NCBI RefSeq assembly: GCF_031377265.1
Contig: NZ_JANMET010000036.1
Span: 1-9,807, forward strand
Direction of reading: 5' to 3'
DNA from: JAUYQR01 sp031377265
GTDB lineage: Bacteria; Pseudomonadota; Alphaproteobacteria; Rhodobacterales; Rhodobacteraceae
Length of the DNA stretch: 9,807 bases
The notes under the pieces: generated by a model
Database searches by the model: none
Told to the model about the DNA's origin: nothing
Seen by the model: the letters and a program-made list of their open reading frames with translations, nothing else
Part shown: piece by piece, positions 1-6,807 of the stretch
Numbering within the stretch: the first letter of the stretch is position 1
How the letters are laid out: each line of letters begins with the position of its first letter
Translations under genes and position numbers: made by a program

Positions 1-38
1 AGAACGTCCGCAAGCATTTCGACTTTGTCGTGGGCTGA
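1..38 (+). CDS. 3' end of an unidentified gene
   Basis: Only the final codons are in the window. In the frame beginning at base 3 they read NVRKHFDFVVG and then a TGA stop at 36-38. Nothing in eleven residues identifies the product. The next gene starts 26 bp downstream on the same strand, so this gene may be the leading member of the cassette that follows. That it is coding at all is inferred from the open frame and the spacing. Confidence 0.45.
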   Translation, partial: NVRKHFDFVVG

Positions 39-64
39 GCACAAGACCAGCAAGAGAGGCCGAA

Positions 65-526
65 ATGTACCGTCGTCCGATCATCCCCGCCGATTTCACC
101 GTGCCCGAACGGCTGGAAACGGTCGAGTTCCATCTGCGGCCCCTGACGGTGCACGATCTTGTCCGCGACTATGACGCGGTCATGTCCAGTACGGCCCAGT
201 TGCGCGAACAGATGGGGGACAGCAGTTCATGGCCCGCAGGCCTGACGCTGGAAGACAACCTGGTCGACCTGGGCTGGCACCAGCGCGAATTCAGTCTTCG
301 CCATTCTTTTGCCTACACGGTCATCTCGCCGGACGGGGAAAGATGTCTGGGATGCTGCTACATCTACCCAGCCTCGGACCCGGAATTTGACGTCGACGCC
401 CGCTATTGGGCGCGGCAAAGCCGGATCGGCGATCCGGCGGATGTGGCCCTTGGGCAGGCGTTTCGGGGCTGGCTTGCGCGCGAATGGCCGTTCCGGCGCG
501 TGGCTTTTCCGGGACGGGCGGCATGA
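65..526 (+). CDS. GNAT-like N-acetyltransferase family protein
   Basis: A 153-residue protein, the usual length for a single GNAT domain, with no signal peptide or membrane segment, so probably cytoplasmic. Residues 20-50 (TVEFHLRPLTVHDLVRDYDAV) look like the first strand and helix of the fold. Residues 82-102 (FAYTVISPDGERCLGCCYIYP) look like the two central strands that shape the acyl-CoA site. The C-terminus carries WPFRRVAFPGR, seen in a group of GNAT-like proteins. The usual R/Q-x-x-G-x-G/A acetyl-CoA loop is not obvious, so the acyl donor and acceptor are uncertain. A purine-rich GAGAGG precedes the ATG. The stop overlaps the next start (ATGA), which points to translational coupling with the dehydrogenase. 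The assignment rests on overall fold similarity, not on a diagnostic motif. Confidence 0.65.
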   Translation: MYRRPIIPADFTVPERLETVEFHLRPLTVHDLVRDYDAVMSSTAQLREQMGDSSSWPAGLTLEDNLVDLGWHQREFSLRHSFAYTVISPDGERCLGCCYIYPASDPEFDVDARYWARQSRIGDPADVALGQAFRGWLAREWPFRRVAFPGRAA

Positions 527-1251
527 TGCGCATCGCTGTTGTTACCGGGGCGGCAGGCGGCATGGGGCGCGCCATAACCGACAAGCTTTTGTCTGACGGG
601 CTGCAGGTCGTGGGCGTCGACATTGATGGCCCTGCGCTTCTCGCGATGGCCGCCGATCTGGACGGCTTTACCCCCGAAGCAGTGGATCTGACCGACGCAG
701 AGGCCATCATCGACCTGTTCGACCGGATCACTGCGCGTTTTGGTGGCGTCGATGCGTTGGTCAACAATGCCGGCACCTGCTTCATGTCGGATTTCCCCGA
801 GATTCCGGCGCAGGAACTGGACCGCCAGATGGCGATCAACTTTTCCTCGGCGTTTCACTGCTGCCAGCAGGCAGTCAAGGCGATGGCGGGGCGGCCCGGG
901 GTGCGCAAGATTGTCAACATCTCTTCGAACGGGGCGTACAACTTTGATGTGTTCGACCCGCCACATTACCGCGCCTCGAAGGCCGCGATGGATACCCTGA
1001 CCAAGGATCTTGCACGGCGGTATGCGCGCGACAGGATTGCGGTGAATTCGCTGGCCCCGGCGATGACCGAGACCCCGTTGTTCAACGTGCTGAGCGAGGA
1101 GGTTCTGGCCCGCGCGATCAGTGCGATGCCGCATGGCCACGCCATGCAGCCCGCAGAAATCGCCGCCTGGGTGGGGTTCCTGATCTCGTCCGCGGGCGAT
1201 GTGTCTTCCGGCAACATCATCATCCTGAATCAGGGGCGTGACGTTCGGTGA
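523..1251 (+). CDS. SDR family oxidoreductase (short-chain dehydrogenase/reductase)
   Basis: A 242-residue classical short-chain dehydrogenase, a soluble NAD(P)(H)-dependent oxidoreductase acting on an alcohol or ketone. Visible motifs are the nucleotide loop TGAAGGMG (residues 8-15), an acidic residue after the second strand (VDID, D33) that favours NAD(H) over NADP(H), NNAG (81-84), the catalytic serine in NISS (134/135), and the catalytic YRASK (Y149, K153). The spacing from the second serine to the tyrosine is one residue longer than the common 13. The open frame continues upstream to 406, but the ATG at 523 is preferred: it overlaps the preceding stop as ATGA, and the Rossmann strand begins immediately. 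A second in-frame ATG at 526 is equally possible. The stop overlaps the next GTG start. The substrate cannot be deduced; the neighbours suggest a small amino- or acylamino-compound. Confidence 0.9.
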   Translation: MMRIAVVTGAAGGMGRAITDKLLSDGLQVVGVDIDGPALLAMAADLDGFTPEAVDLTDAEAIIDLFDRITARFGGVDALVNNAGTCFMSDFPEIPAQELDRQMAINFSSAFHCCQQAVKAMAGRPGVRKIVNISSNGAYNFDVFDPPHYRASKAAMDTLTKDLARRYARDRIAVNSLAPAMTETPLFNVLSEEVLARAISAMPHGHAMQPAEIAAWVGFLISSAGDVSSGNIIILNQGRDVR

Positions 1252-2375
1252 AGGTCACCATTCACAAGTTGTTCGACTATCTGCTGGAAACCACCGCCGC
1301 CGACCCGCCTGAATGTTTCATCGGCTTTTCTCTCGCCCGCTCGCCCCGGCTTGGTGACTTTCTGGAGGCGCTTGATCCGGGCCTGTCGCTGGACTGGAAC
1401 GGCAAAAGCTTCTTTGGCCTGCCCGCACTGCGCCAACGGGTGATCGATCAGGCGGGCCTGCAAGGCCGCTGTTCCCCCGATGACGTGCTTATCACCGCCG
1501 GGGCGGCGGAGGCGAACTATCTGTTGTTCCGCCAGCTGCTGTCTGCAGGCGATGAGGTGATCACCGAAGCGCCCGGCTGGCCGCAGGTGGGCGTGATGGC
1601 CCGCGCCATCGGCACCACCTTGCGCGAGGTGCCCCGGCGCGAGACAGACCGCTGGCGGCTTGACCCAGCCGCCGTTGCCGCCGCCGTCACGCCGCGCACC
1701 AAGATGATCTTCCTCACCAACCCCAACAATCCGACGGGCACGCTGATCCCGGCCGAAGACCTGCATGCCATCGCCCGGATCGCTGACCAGCACGGGCTTT
1801 GGCTGGTGGTGGACGAGGTTTATGCCGGGCTGGAGTGGGACGGACCGCGTGCGCCGTCAATCGCGGGGCTTACGCCGCGCAGCATCACCACCGGGTCGGT
1901 GTCCAAGGCGCTGGGGCTGCAGGGCCTGCGAACCGGGTGGATCATCGCGCACGACCGGGGGGTGCTGCGCGACGCGATGATCCTGCGCGAGAATGCGTCC
2001 GAGATCATGAATACGCTGGGCGAACACATCGCCGAGATCGCGCTGCGGCCCGACCGCCTGGCCATGGCACTGGCCACCACCCGCAGTGAAAGCCGCGCCA
2101 CGCTGGAAAAGCTTGACCGCTTTGTCGGGGCCGAACAGCGCCTGTCCTGGCAGCGGCCCGAGGCCGGGCTGATCGGGCTGGCGCGGCTGGACCGGATTGA
2201 CAGCGAAACCCTCGCGCGGCGTTTGCTGGCAGCGCCGTACCGGACGTTTCTGCTGCCCGGCAGCGCGTACGGCCTGCCAAATCACATCCGGCTGGGGGTT
2301 GGCGGCGGGCCGGAAACCCGGCTGGATGAAGGGTTGGCGCGTCTGTCGGCGCTGCTGAAGGGTTGGGAAGACTAG
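1248..2375 (+). CDS. Class I/II (fold type I) PLP-dependent aminotransferase
   Basis: A 375-residue soluble aminotransferase that would move an amino group between an amino acid and an oxo-acid through pyridoxal phosphate. It has the full family signature: an AEAN cofactor-binding segment (87-90), NPNNPTGT (158-165, N161 stacking near PLP), DEVYAG (D189 binding the pyridine nitrogen, Y192), SVSKALGLQGLRTGW with K220 as the Schiff-base lysine and R228 near the phosphate, and a C-terminal HIRLG arginine (R348) expected to bind the substrate carboxylate. Translation starts at GTG 1248, because the upstream dehydrogenase stop overlaps it as GTGA and the protein then begins at a sensible family position. 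It is the last gene of the tightly packed acyltransferase-dehydrogenase-aminotransferase cassette. The specific substrate is unknown; family resemblance alone does not separate methionine-, aromatic- or alanine-type enzymes. Confidence 0.92.
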   Translation: MKVTIHKLFDYLLETTAADPPECFIGFSLARSPRLGDFLEALDPGLSLDWNGKSFFGLPALRQRVIDQAGLQGRCSPDDVLITAGAAEANYLLFRQLLSAGDEVITEAPGWPQVGVMARAIGTTLREVPRRETDRWRLDPAAVAAAVTPRTKMIFLTNPNNPTGTLIPAEDLHAIARIADQHGLWLVVDEVYAGLEWDGPRAPSIAGLTPRSITTGSVSKALGLQGLRTGWIIAHDRGVLRDAMILRENASEIMNTLGEHIAEIALRPDRLAMALATTRSESRATLEKLDRFVGAEQRLSWQRPEAGLIGLARLDRIDSETLARRLLAAPYRTFLLPGSAYGLPNHIRLGVGGGPETRLDEGLARLSALLKGWED

Positions 2376-2391
2376 CGTAAGTCATTAGAAT

Positions 2392-2425
2392 AAAACGCGT
2401 TATCCGATAGCAATCAGGCGTTTTT
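2392..2425 (+). terminator. Weak candidate terminator after the aminotransferase gene
   Basis: The seven-base arms AAAACGC (2392-2398) and GCGTTTT (2418-2424) can pair, with a 19-base loop and a run of five T at 2421-2425. An alternative small hairpin AGGC-GTTTTT-GCCT (2416-2429) uses overlapping bases. The stem is short and AT-rich with a large loop, so termination here is only a possibility. The position, 17 bp past the aminotransferase stop and before an unrelated gene, fits. Confidence 0.3.
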
Positions 2426-2462
2426 GCCTAGCATGCCCAGATAGCCCATTTCTTTTCGCATC

Positions 2463-2487
2463 ACCCCGCTGCCATGGGGTTAACCCC
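2463..2487 (+). promoter_or_regulatory. Palindrome with alternative pairings just ahead of a ribosome-binding site
   Basis: GGGGTTAACCCC at 2476-2487 is a perfect 12-base palindrome that could form a GGGG/CCCC hairpin with a TTAA loop. The same GGGGT (2476-2480) can pair instead with an upstream ACCCC (2463-2467). The palindrome ends three bases before the AGGAA ribosome-binding site of the next gene. It may be a DNA operator or a leader RNA structure, or it may be chance. No conserved regulator site is recognised. Confidence 0.3.
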
Positions 2488-2500
2488 GAAAGGAAACGAC

Positions 2501-2968
2501 ATGCTGCTCCCTGTCATCAACATGAAATCTTCGCTGATCGCCGCGCTGACCGCCCTGTCCATCGCTGCCGTTCCGGCCGCTCCGGCGCTTGCCTGGGGCG
2601 AAAAGGAACAAGGTTTTGTCGCCGGTGTCGCCACCGCCGTGATCATCGACGAGATTCTGAAGCAAAACCGCCGTGCCCGCGCACCGCAATATGTTCCCGC
2701 GCCCGTCTACGTCGAGCCGCGCCCGACGCACACCACGTCGATCTACCGCACCCCGGCAGCGCAGGCCTTCAGCAGCTATTCTTCGGCTGAACGCAAGGCG
2801 ATCCAGCGCAACCTGCGCGCCTGGGGCTATTACCGCGGCGGCCTTGACGGGTCGTTCGGGCCGGGCACTTACAACGCGGTTCTGGCCTATGCCGCCGACG
2901 AAGGCCTGAGCCGTAACCTGTCCAGCACGGGCAGCGCCTATGCGGTCTATGACAGCCTGATCTACTGA
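2501..2968 (+). CDS. Small exported protein with a peptidoglycan-binding-like domain
   Basis: A 155-residue protein probably secreted to the periplasm. A hydrophobic segment at residues 10-31 ends in PALA-W, a good signal peptidase I site (cut after A31). Next is a short hydrophobic patch (GFVAGVATAVIIDEIL, 38-53), a proline-rich linker (61-84), and a C-terminal region (91-155) with AERKAIQRNLRAWGYYRGGLDGSFGPGTYNAV. That last region matches the helical PG_binding_1 repeat (Q-x-x-L-x-x-x-G-Y-Y-x-G-x-x-D-G-x-x-G-x-x-T). The start at 2501 has an AGGAA ribosome-binding site five bases upstream. An in-frame ATG at 2522 would give a more canonical signal peptide (MKSSLIAAL) but lacks a good site; ATG 2474 lies inside the palindrome. 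A strong terminator follows, so the gene seems to be its own unit. No catalytic domain is present, so the role is probably structural or cell-wall targeting. Confidence 0.8.
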   Translation: MLLPVINMKSSLIAALTALSIAAVPAAPALAWGEKEQGFVAGVATAVIIDEILKQNRRARAPQYVPAPVYVEPRPTHTTSIYRTPAAQAFSSYSSAERKAIQRNLRAWGYYRGGLDGSFGPGTYNAVLAYAADEGLSRNLSSTGSAYAVYDSLIY

Positions 2969-2992
2969 TCCAAACCGAAGCCACCACCGCAC

Positions 2993-3025
2993 CCCCCTTT
3001 CCGGCCCACCGGGAAGGGGGTTTTT
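2993..3025 (+). terminator. Strong intrinsic terminator
   Basis: Bases 2993-3004 (CCCCCTTTCCGG) and 3009-3020 (CCGGGAAGGGGG) form a 12-bp stem with one G-T wobble and a four-base CCCA loop, followed directly by TTTTT at 3021-3025. It lies 24 bp after the stop of the peptidoglycan-binding-like gene. It insulates that gene from the sigma factor gene downstream. Confidence 0.92.
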
Positions 3026-3105
3026 CTTTGGGTCAGGTATCCCAGACAGAATTCTTTTGCGGGCGTCCCAAGGATTGCCCCGGCCCCCGCGTCTCATTTA
3101 TCGTG

Positions 3106-3648
3106 ATGCTGATGGAAACACCTGACGAGATCCTTGCCACTGCAGCCGCCACCGGCGACCGCGCCGCCTTTGCCGTGCTGATCGGCAGGCATTACGACCG
3201 GGTTTTTGGCCTGTCGTTCCGTCTGACCGGCAACCGGGCCGAGGCCGAGGATCTGGCGCAAGACATCTGTGCCGCCCTGCCCGCCAAGCTGCGCAACTGG
3301 CGCAACGAAGCGCGGTTTACCACATGGCTTTACCGTGTTGTGGTGAACGCCACCCACGACTTGCGCCGCCGTCAGGCCACGCGCAGCCGTGCGGCGGTTG
3401 GCTGGGGTGACTGGGAACTGGCCCGCCAGGACGAGATCACGACCGAACGGGAAGCCGCCGATTGGCTGGCCCAGGCGATGACACTGCTATCGGCGGAACT
3501 GCGCGACACCGTGGCGCTGGTCCTGGGCGAAGAAATGACGCAGGCCGAGGCGGGCAAGATTCTGGGCGTATCCGAAGGCACCATCGCCTGGCGGATGAGC
3601 GAAGTGAAGAAACGCCTGCGGGCCAAGGCAAAGGAGGACGCGAAATGA
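3106..3648 (+). CDS. ECF-type RNA polymerase sigma factor (sigma-70 family)
   Basis: A 180-residue two-domain alternative sigma factor. Region 2 (about 21-90) contains HYDRVFGLSFRLTGNRAEAEDLAQDIC, the usual core-binding helix, and FTTWLYRVVVNATHDLRRR, which contacts the -10 element. Region 4 (about 125-175) contains LSAELRDTVALVLGEEMTQAEAGKILGVSEGTIAWRMSEVKKRLR, the helix-turn-helix that reads the -35. Regions 1 and 3 are absent, as in ECF factors. The frame is open back to TTG 3028, but that would start next to a terminator. ATG 3106 (or GTG 3103 / ATG 3112) places region 2 at the normal distance from the N-terminus. No clear Shine-Dalgarno precedes these, so the exact start is uncertain. 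The stop overlaps the next ATG (ATGA), coupling it to the membrane VWA protein, which is the likely regulator of its activity. Confidence 0.9.
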   Translation: MLMETPDEILATAAATGDRAAFAVLIGRHYDRVFGLSFRLTGNRAEAEDLAQDICAALPAKLRNWRNEARFTTWLYRVVVNATHDLRRRQATRSRAAVGWGDWELARQDEITTEREAADWLAQAMTLLSAELRDTVALVLGEEMTQAEAGKILGVSEGTIAWRMSEVKKRLRAKAKEDAK

Positions 3649-5672
3649 CCGACGACCTGAAGGCCGCCCTGAAAGCCATGCCCGCAGCGGACGCGGATGC
3701 AAAGGCCCGCGCGCTGGCGCTGGCGATGGAAAATTTCGACCGGCTCCAAGGATCCACCGACCCAGCCCGTTCCAATGAGGACCGCCCGAATGGGGCGGCT
3801 TCCTTGAACGGAGTACGTCGCATGTTCAACTTCCTCACCACCCGCCCCGCGCTTGCCGCCACCACATCCATCGCCGCCCTGGTGATCGGTGTGGCGGTGA
3901 TCCTGCCGGTCGCCGATATCCGCTTTGGCCAGACGCCGGTCCCATTGCCCGAAACTGAAGGCGATATTGCGAAAGACGCCGTCGTCTCGCCGGACGTCAT
4001 CGCCGATGCCCCATTGCCGGTGCCGGAGCCTCGCCTTGAAGCCAAGCGCACCGCCGAAGACCCGGCCGCTGAGGGCCTCGCCTCGTCGGTGTCCGAAGCG
4101 GCGACTGTTGACGGGAATGCAGTGGCGGGTGCCACCGCGCCAGAGATGAGCATGGCCCTTGCCGACGATGATTTGCGCCTGCGAGCCGAGAACAGCGGAG
4201 ACACGCTGGGCTATATTGTGGCTGAACCCGCAATGCCGGTGATCGTGGAAGAAGACGGCATCCTGCAGCTGCCGGAAAGCACCGAAGCCTACGCGAACGC
4301 CCCGGTGAACCCGGTGAAGGTGACCGCAGAGGAGCCGGTTTCGACCTTCTCCATCGATGTTGACACCGCGTCTTATGCGGTGATCCGGTCATCACTTGGC
4401 TTTGGCATCCTACCCACGCCAGATCAGGTGCGGGTGGAAGAGATGATCAACTACTTCCCCTACGACTACCCCGCCCCCGATGCGTCAGAGGCGGCGTTCA
4501 AATCGACGATCAGCGTGATGCAAACCCCGTGGAACCCCGGCACGCGGCTGGTCACCATTGGCCTGCAGGGCGCGCTGCCGCCGATCACCGACCGCCCGCC
4601 GCTGAACCTTGTGTTCCTGATCGACACCTCCGGGTCGATGGAAGATGCCAACAAGCTGGGCCTGTTGAAACAGTCTTTGTCGATGATGCTGGCCGAGCTG
4701 CGCCCCGAGGATCAGATCGCCATCGTGACCTATGCCGGCAGTGCGGGCGAGGTTCTGCCGCCGACCAAGGCATCCGACAAGACCGCGATCCTTGCAGCCT
4801 TGGACAATCTGTCCGCCGGTGGGTCAACCGCCGGGGCCGAGGGGCTGGAACTGGCCTACCGGGTGGCCGAAGGCATGGCCAAGGACGGCACTGTCAGCCG
4901 CATCCTCTTGGCCACCGACGGCGATTTCAACGTGGGCGTCAGCGATCCCGAAGGGTTGGAGGCCTATGTGGCCAAGAAGCGCGAGAGCGGCACCTATCTT
5001 TCGGTGCTGGGTTTCGGGCGCGGCAATCTGGATGACGCGGTGATGCAGTCGCTGGCGCAGAACGGCAACGGCACGGCGGCCTACATCGACACGCTGTCGG
5101 AGGCGCGCAAGGTGCTGGTGGACCAGCTGACCGGGGCGCTGTTCCCGATTGCCGACGACGTCAAGATCCAGATCGAATGGAACCCCACCCAAGTGGCTGA
5201 ATACCGGCTGATCGGCTATGAGACCCGCGCCCTGCGGCGCGAGGATTTCAACAACGACGCGGTGGATGCGGGCGAAATCGGGGCTGGCACGCAAGTAACG
5301 GCGATCTACGAGGTCACCGCGCCGGGTTCCGACGCGCTGCTGAATGACCCGCTGCGCTACGGGGGGACCACTGCCGCAGACGGCCCGGACGAGCTTGGTA
5401 TCCTGAAGGTGCGCGCCAAGGCACCGGGGGCCGACACCTCCGATCTGACCGAAACCAGGATCACCGGGCAGGAGCCTGCCACTGACGACGCCCGCTTTGC
5501 CGCCGCGATTGCCGGGTTCGGGCAGATCCTGCAGAACTCGGTCTATCTGAACGACTGGGGCTGGGACGAGGCGATTGCACTCGGTCTATCGGCGCGCGGC
5601 GATGATCCGTTCGGCTATCGGATCGAGGCGGTCAATCTGATGCGCCTGGCGCAAAGCCTTTCGGCGCAGTGA
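3645..5672 (+). CDS. Single-pass membrane VWA-domain protein (YfbK-like: VWA_N, VWA, DUF3520), probable regulator of the adjacent sigma factor
   Basis: A 675-residue protein. Residues 1-60 are a charged, helical tail with no zinc-binding HxxxCxxC motif. Residues 68-90 (PALAATTSIAALVIGVAVIL) form one transmembrane helix. Residues 95-225 are an acidic, Ala/Pro-rich linker. The rest is predicted periplasmic: a VWA_N-like segment (about 225-290, containing FSIDVDTASYAVIRSSL), a VWA domain (about 315-490) and a DUF3520-like region (about 500-670). The metal-ion-dependent adhesion site is complete: DTSGS (D327, S329, S331), T395 in GGSTAG, and D425 in ATDGD. The start at 3645 is well supported by AGGAGG seven bases upstream and an ATGA overlap with the sigma factor. 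E. coli YfbK shares the VWA_N-VWA-DUF3520 order but, to my knowledge, is a lipoprotein; here a membrane-spanning anchor with an N-terminal tail is present. The anti-sigma role is inferred from context and topology. Confidence 0.88.
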   Translation: MTDDLKAALKAMPAADADAKARALALAMENFDRLQGSTDPARSNEDRPNGAASLNGVRRMFNFLTTRPALAATTSIAALVIGVAVILPVADIRFGQTPVPLPETEGDIAKDAVVSPDVIADAPLPVPEPRLEAKRTAEDPAAEGLASSVSEAATVDGNAVAGATAPEMSMALADDDLRLRAENSGDTLGYIVAEPAMPVIVEEDGILQLPESTEAYANAPVNPVKVTAEEPVSTFSIDVDTASYAVIRSSLGFGILPTPDQVRVEEMINYFPYDYPAPDASEAAFKSTISVMQTPWNPGTRLVTIGLQGALPPITDRPPLNLVFLIDTSGSMEDANKLGLLKQSLSMMLAELRPEDQIAIVTYAGSAGEVLPPTKASDKTAILAALDNLSAGGSTAGAEGLELAYRVAEGMAKDGTVSRILLATDGDFNVGVSDPEGLEAYVAKKRESGTYLSVLGFGRGNLDDAVMQSLAQNGNGTAAYIDTLSEARKVLVDQLTGALFPIADDVKIQIEWNPTQVAEYRLIGYETRALRREDFNNDAVDAGEIGAGTQVTAIYEVTAPGSDALLNDPLRYGGTTAADGPDELGILKVRAKAPGADTSDLTETRITGQEPATDDARFAAAIAGFGQILQNSVYLNDWGWDEAIALGLSARGDDPFGYRIEAVNLMRLAQSLSAQ

Positions 5673-5694
5673 GGCAAGCCCCCTCCTTCTGACA

Positions 5695-6303
5695 ATGGTC
5701 CTGTCGGTCACGCAAGTGACCGGCTGGGCCACCGCCTTCAACGCTCTGGCCGTTCTGGCCCGCCCGATCTTGCAAGACCTCGGCCTGCGGTTGCCGATGG
5801 CGCTTGCGGGATCGGGCGTCTTTTTGCTGGCGCTGGCGCTTGCATCCCGCGCGCTGGTGCCGCTTTGTGCCCGCTACGGGGCAGGCAGGATTTTGGCACT
5901 CAGATCACTGACCGCAACTGCGGGATTTGTCGTGATCGCAACGTCATCGGGACCGGTCAGCTATGGCTTGGGCTGGTTGATGCTGGAGGCCTCCTGGCGG
6001 CCATGCTCACCACCCCCGGCCCATTCGCTTCTGGTCCAGGTCTTGTGGTACAGGTCTTGGGGCTTTGCCATCGTCATGGTCGAACTGTTGCAGGCCAGGG
6101 GGATGACGCTGACGCAGTCCATGGCCGGGCGGCTTGCCCTGCCAATCAATCTGAGCTTTGCCGCGGCGCCGCTGGCCTTCGGGTTGATCCTTGCAGGCGG
6201 CGGTGCGTGGTCGGTTCTGGTAACGGCGCTGGTCGTCGGCCTCGCGGCTCTGGCCGCACTGATCACCCTGCGCCGCCATACGCAGCAAAAAGGGCGCGCC
6301 TGA
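5695..6303 (+). pseudogene. Degraded major-facilitator (MFS) transporter
   Basis: A 202-codon open frame with MFS-like hydrophobic segments but about half the usual ~390 residues. The N-terminal part (VLSVTQVTGWATAFNALAVL, then ALASRALVPLCARYGAGRIL) resembles the first helices and the conserved 2-3 loop. At about 5984-5988 the family-like reading moves to another frame (GGLLAAMLTTP), and at the C-run 6013-6017 it returns (PAHSLLVQVL). This is explained by a one-base loss and a one-base gain that compensate each other. After QVL the sequence jumps to GFAIVMVELLQARGM and then to LPINLSFAAAPLAFGLILA, which I read as loss of several central helices. No ribosome-binding site is evident, and it starts 22 bp after the VWA gene. 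The last codons lie inside the hsp20 terminator. Assignment is from memory of the family; a working half-size transporter is unlikely. Confidence 0.72.
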
Positions 6304-6316
6304 CCGGCGCGCCCTT
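6287..6316 (-). terminator. Intrinsic terminator of the hsp20 gene
   Basis: Bases 6290-6300 (AAGGGCGCGCC) and 6306-6316 (GGCGCGCCCTT) form a perfect 11-bp stem with a five-base loop. On the minus strand the stem is followed by a T run (bases 6291-6287), so it ends transcripts of the small heat-shock gene, whose stop is 21 bp upstream. On the plus strand there is no T run after the stem. It overlaps the 3' end of the MFS remnant. Confidence 0.88.
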
Positions 6317-6336
6317 CGTCCTGCCGGATCGCCGGA

Positions 6337-6804
6337 TCAGTTGATCGGCTGCGCCTCGACAGCCTTCACCTCGACATCACCCGCGCGGGCAATCTCGATC
6401 CGGCGCGGTTTCAGCGCTTCGGGCGTTTCGCGCACGAGGTCCAGATGCAGCATGCCGTGTTCATGGGTGGCACCCACGACCCGAACGTGGTCGGCAAGCG
6501 CAAAGCGCCGCTCGAAGGCGCGGGTGGCGATGCCGCGGTGCAGGAAGGCGCGCTCACTGTCGTCGGCGGTCTTGCGGGCAGCGACATGCAGCGCGCCATC
6601 GCGCACTTCGACAGTCAGATCTTCGGGCGAGAACCCGGCCACCGCGATCGAGATGCGATAAGCATCTTCGGCGGTTTTTTCGATGTTATAGGGCGGGTAC
6701 GTGGGTTGGGCCACGTCGCTGGAAAGGGCACGATCCATCAGATCGGCGATCCGGTCAAACCCGACGGTGGCACGGTACAGCGGGGCGAAATCATAGCTAC
6801 GCAT
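6337..6804 (-). CDS. ibpA: Small heat-shock protein, Hsp20 / IbpA type
   Basis: A 155-residue ATP-independent holdase chaperone that binds unfolding proteins in the cytoplasm and forms oligomers. The N-terminal arm MRSYDFAPLYRATVGFDRI (1-19) is typical of IbpA-class proteins in alphaproteobacteria. The alpha-crystallin domain spans about 38-128 (PPYNIEKTAEDAYRISIAVAGF, then GMLHLDLVRETPE), and the C-terminal IEI (136-138) is the I-x-I motif that docks into a neighbouring subunit. The ATG at 6804 is chosen because GGAGG ends six bases upstream. An upstream ATG at 6810 directly abuts GGAGG and would be too close. The gene has its own RpoH-like promoter and a structured leader, both upstream, and its own terminator, so it is probably monocistronic. 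The family name is confident; the symbol ibpA is by similarity. Confidence 0.93.
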   Translation of the reverse strand: MRSYDFAPLYRATVGFDRIADLMDRALSSDVAQPTYPPYNIEKTAEDAYRISIAVAGFSPEDLTVEVRDGALHVAARKTADDSERAFLHRGIATRAFERRFALADHVRVVGATHEHGMLHLDLVRETPEALKPRRIEIARAGDVEVKAVEAQPIN

Positions 6805-6807
6805 GGT

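Noticed and set aside
403..1140. Long minus-strand open frame opposite the dehydrogenase gene
   Set aside because: It lies wholly against the acyltransferase and SDR genes, and its residue pattern (Arg/Ala/Gly/His-rich, no motifs) is that of a GC-rich antisense shadow.
3072..3095. Possible self-regulated ECF promoter (GGATTG ... CGTCTC) before the sigma factor
   Set aside because: The spacer is 12 bases rather than the 16-17 normal for ECF promoters, and the -35 lacks the AAC core.
3028..3105. Longer sigma factor starting at TTG 3028
   Set aside because: It would begin three bases after the terminator T run. The extra 26 residues look unrelated to ECF sigma factors, while the later starts give the normal family length.
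3462..3644. N-terminal extension of the VWA protein within the sigma factor gene
   Set aside because: ATG 3645 has AGGAGG at the right distance and overlaps the sigma stop. The upstream extension is an out-of-frame reading of sigma region 4.
3437..4204. Minus-strand 255-codon open frame over the sigma/VWA junction
   Set aside because: It is low-complexity Ser/Ala/Arg text with no domain, antisense to two well-supported genes.
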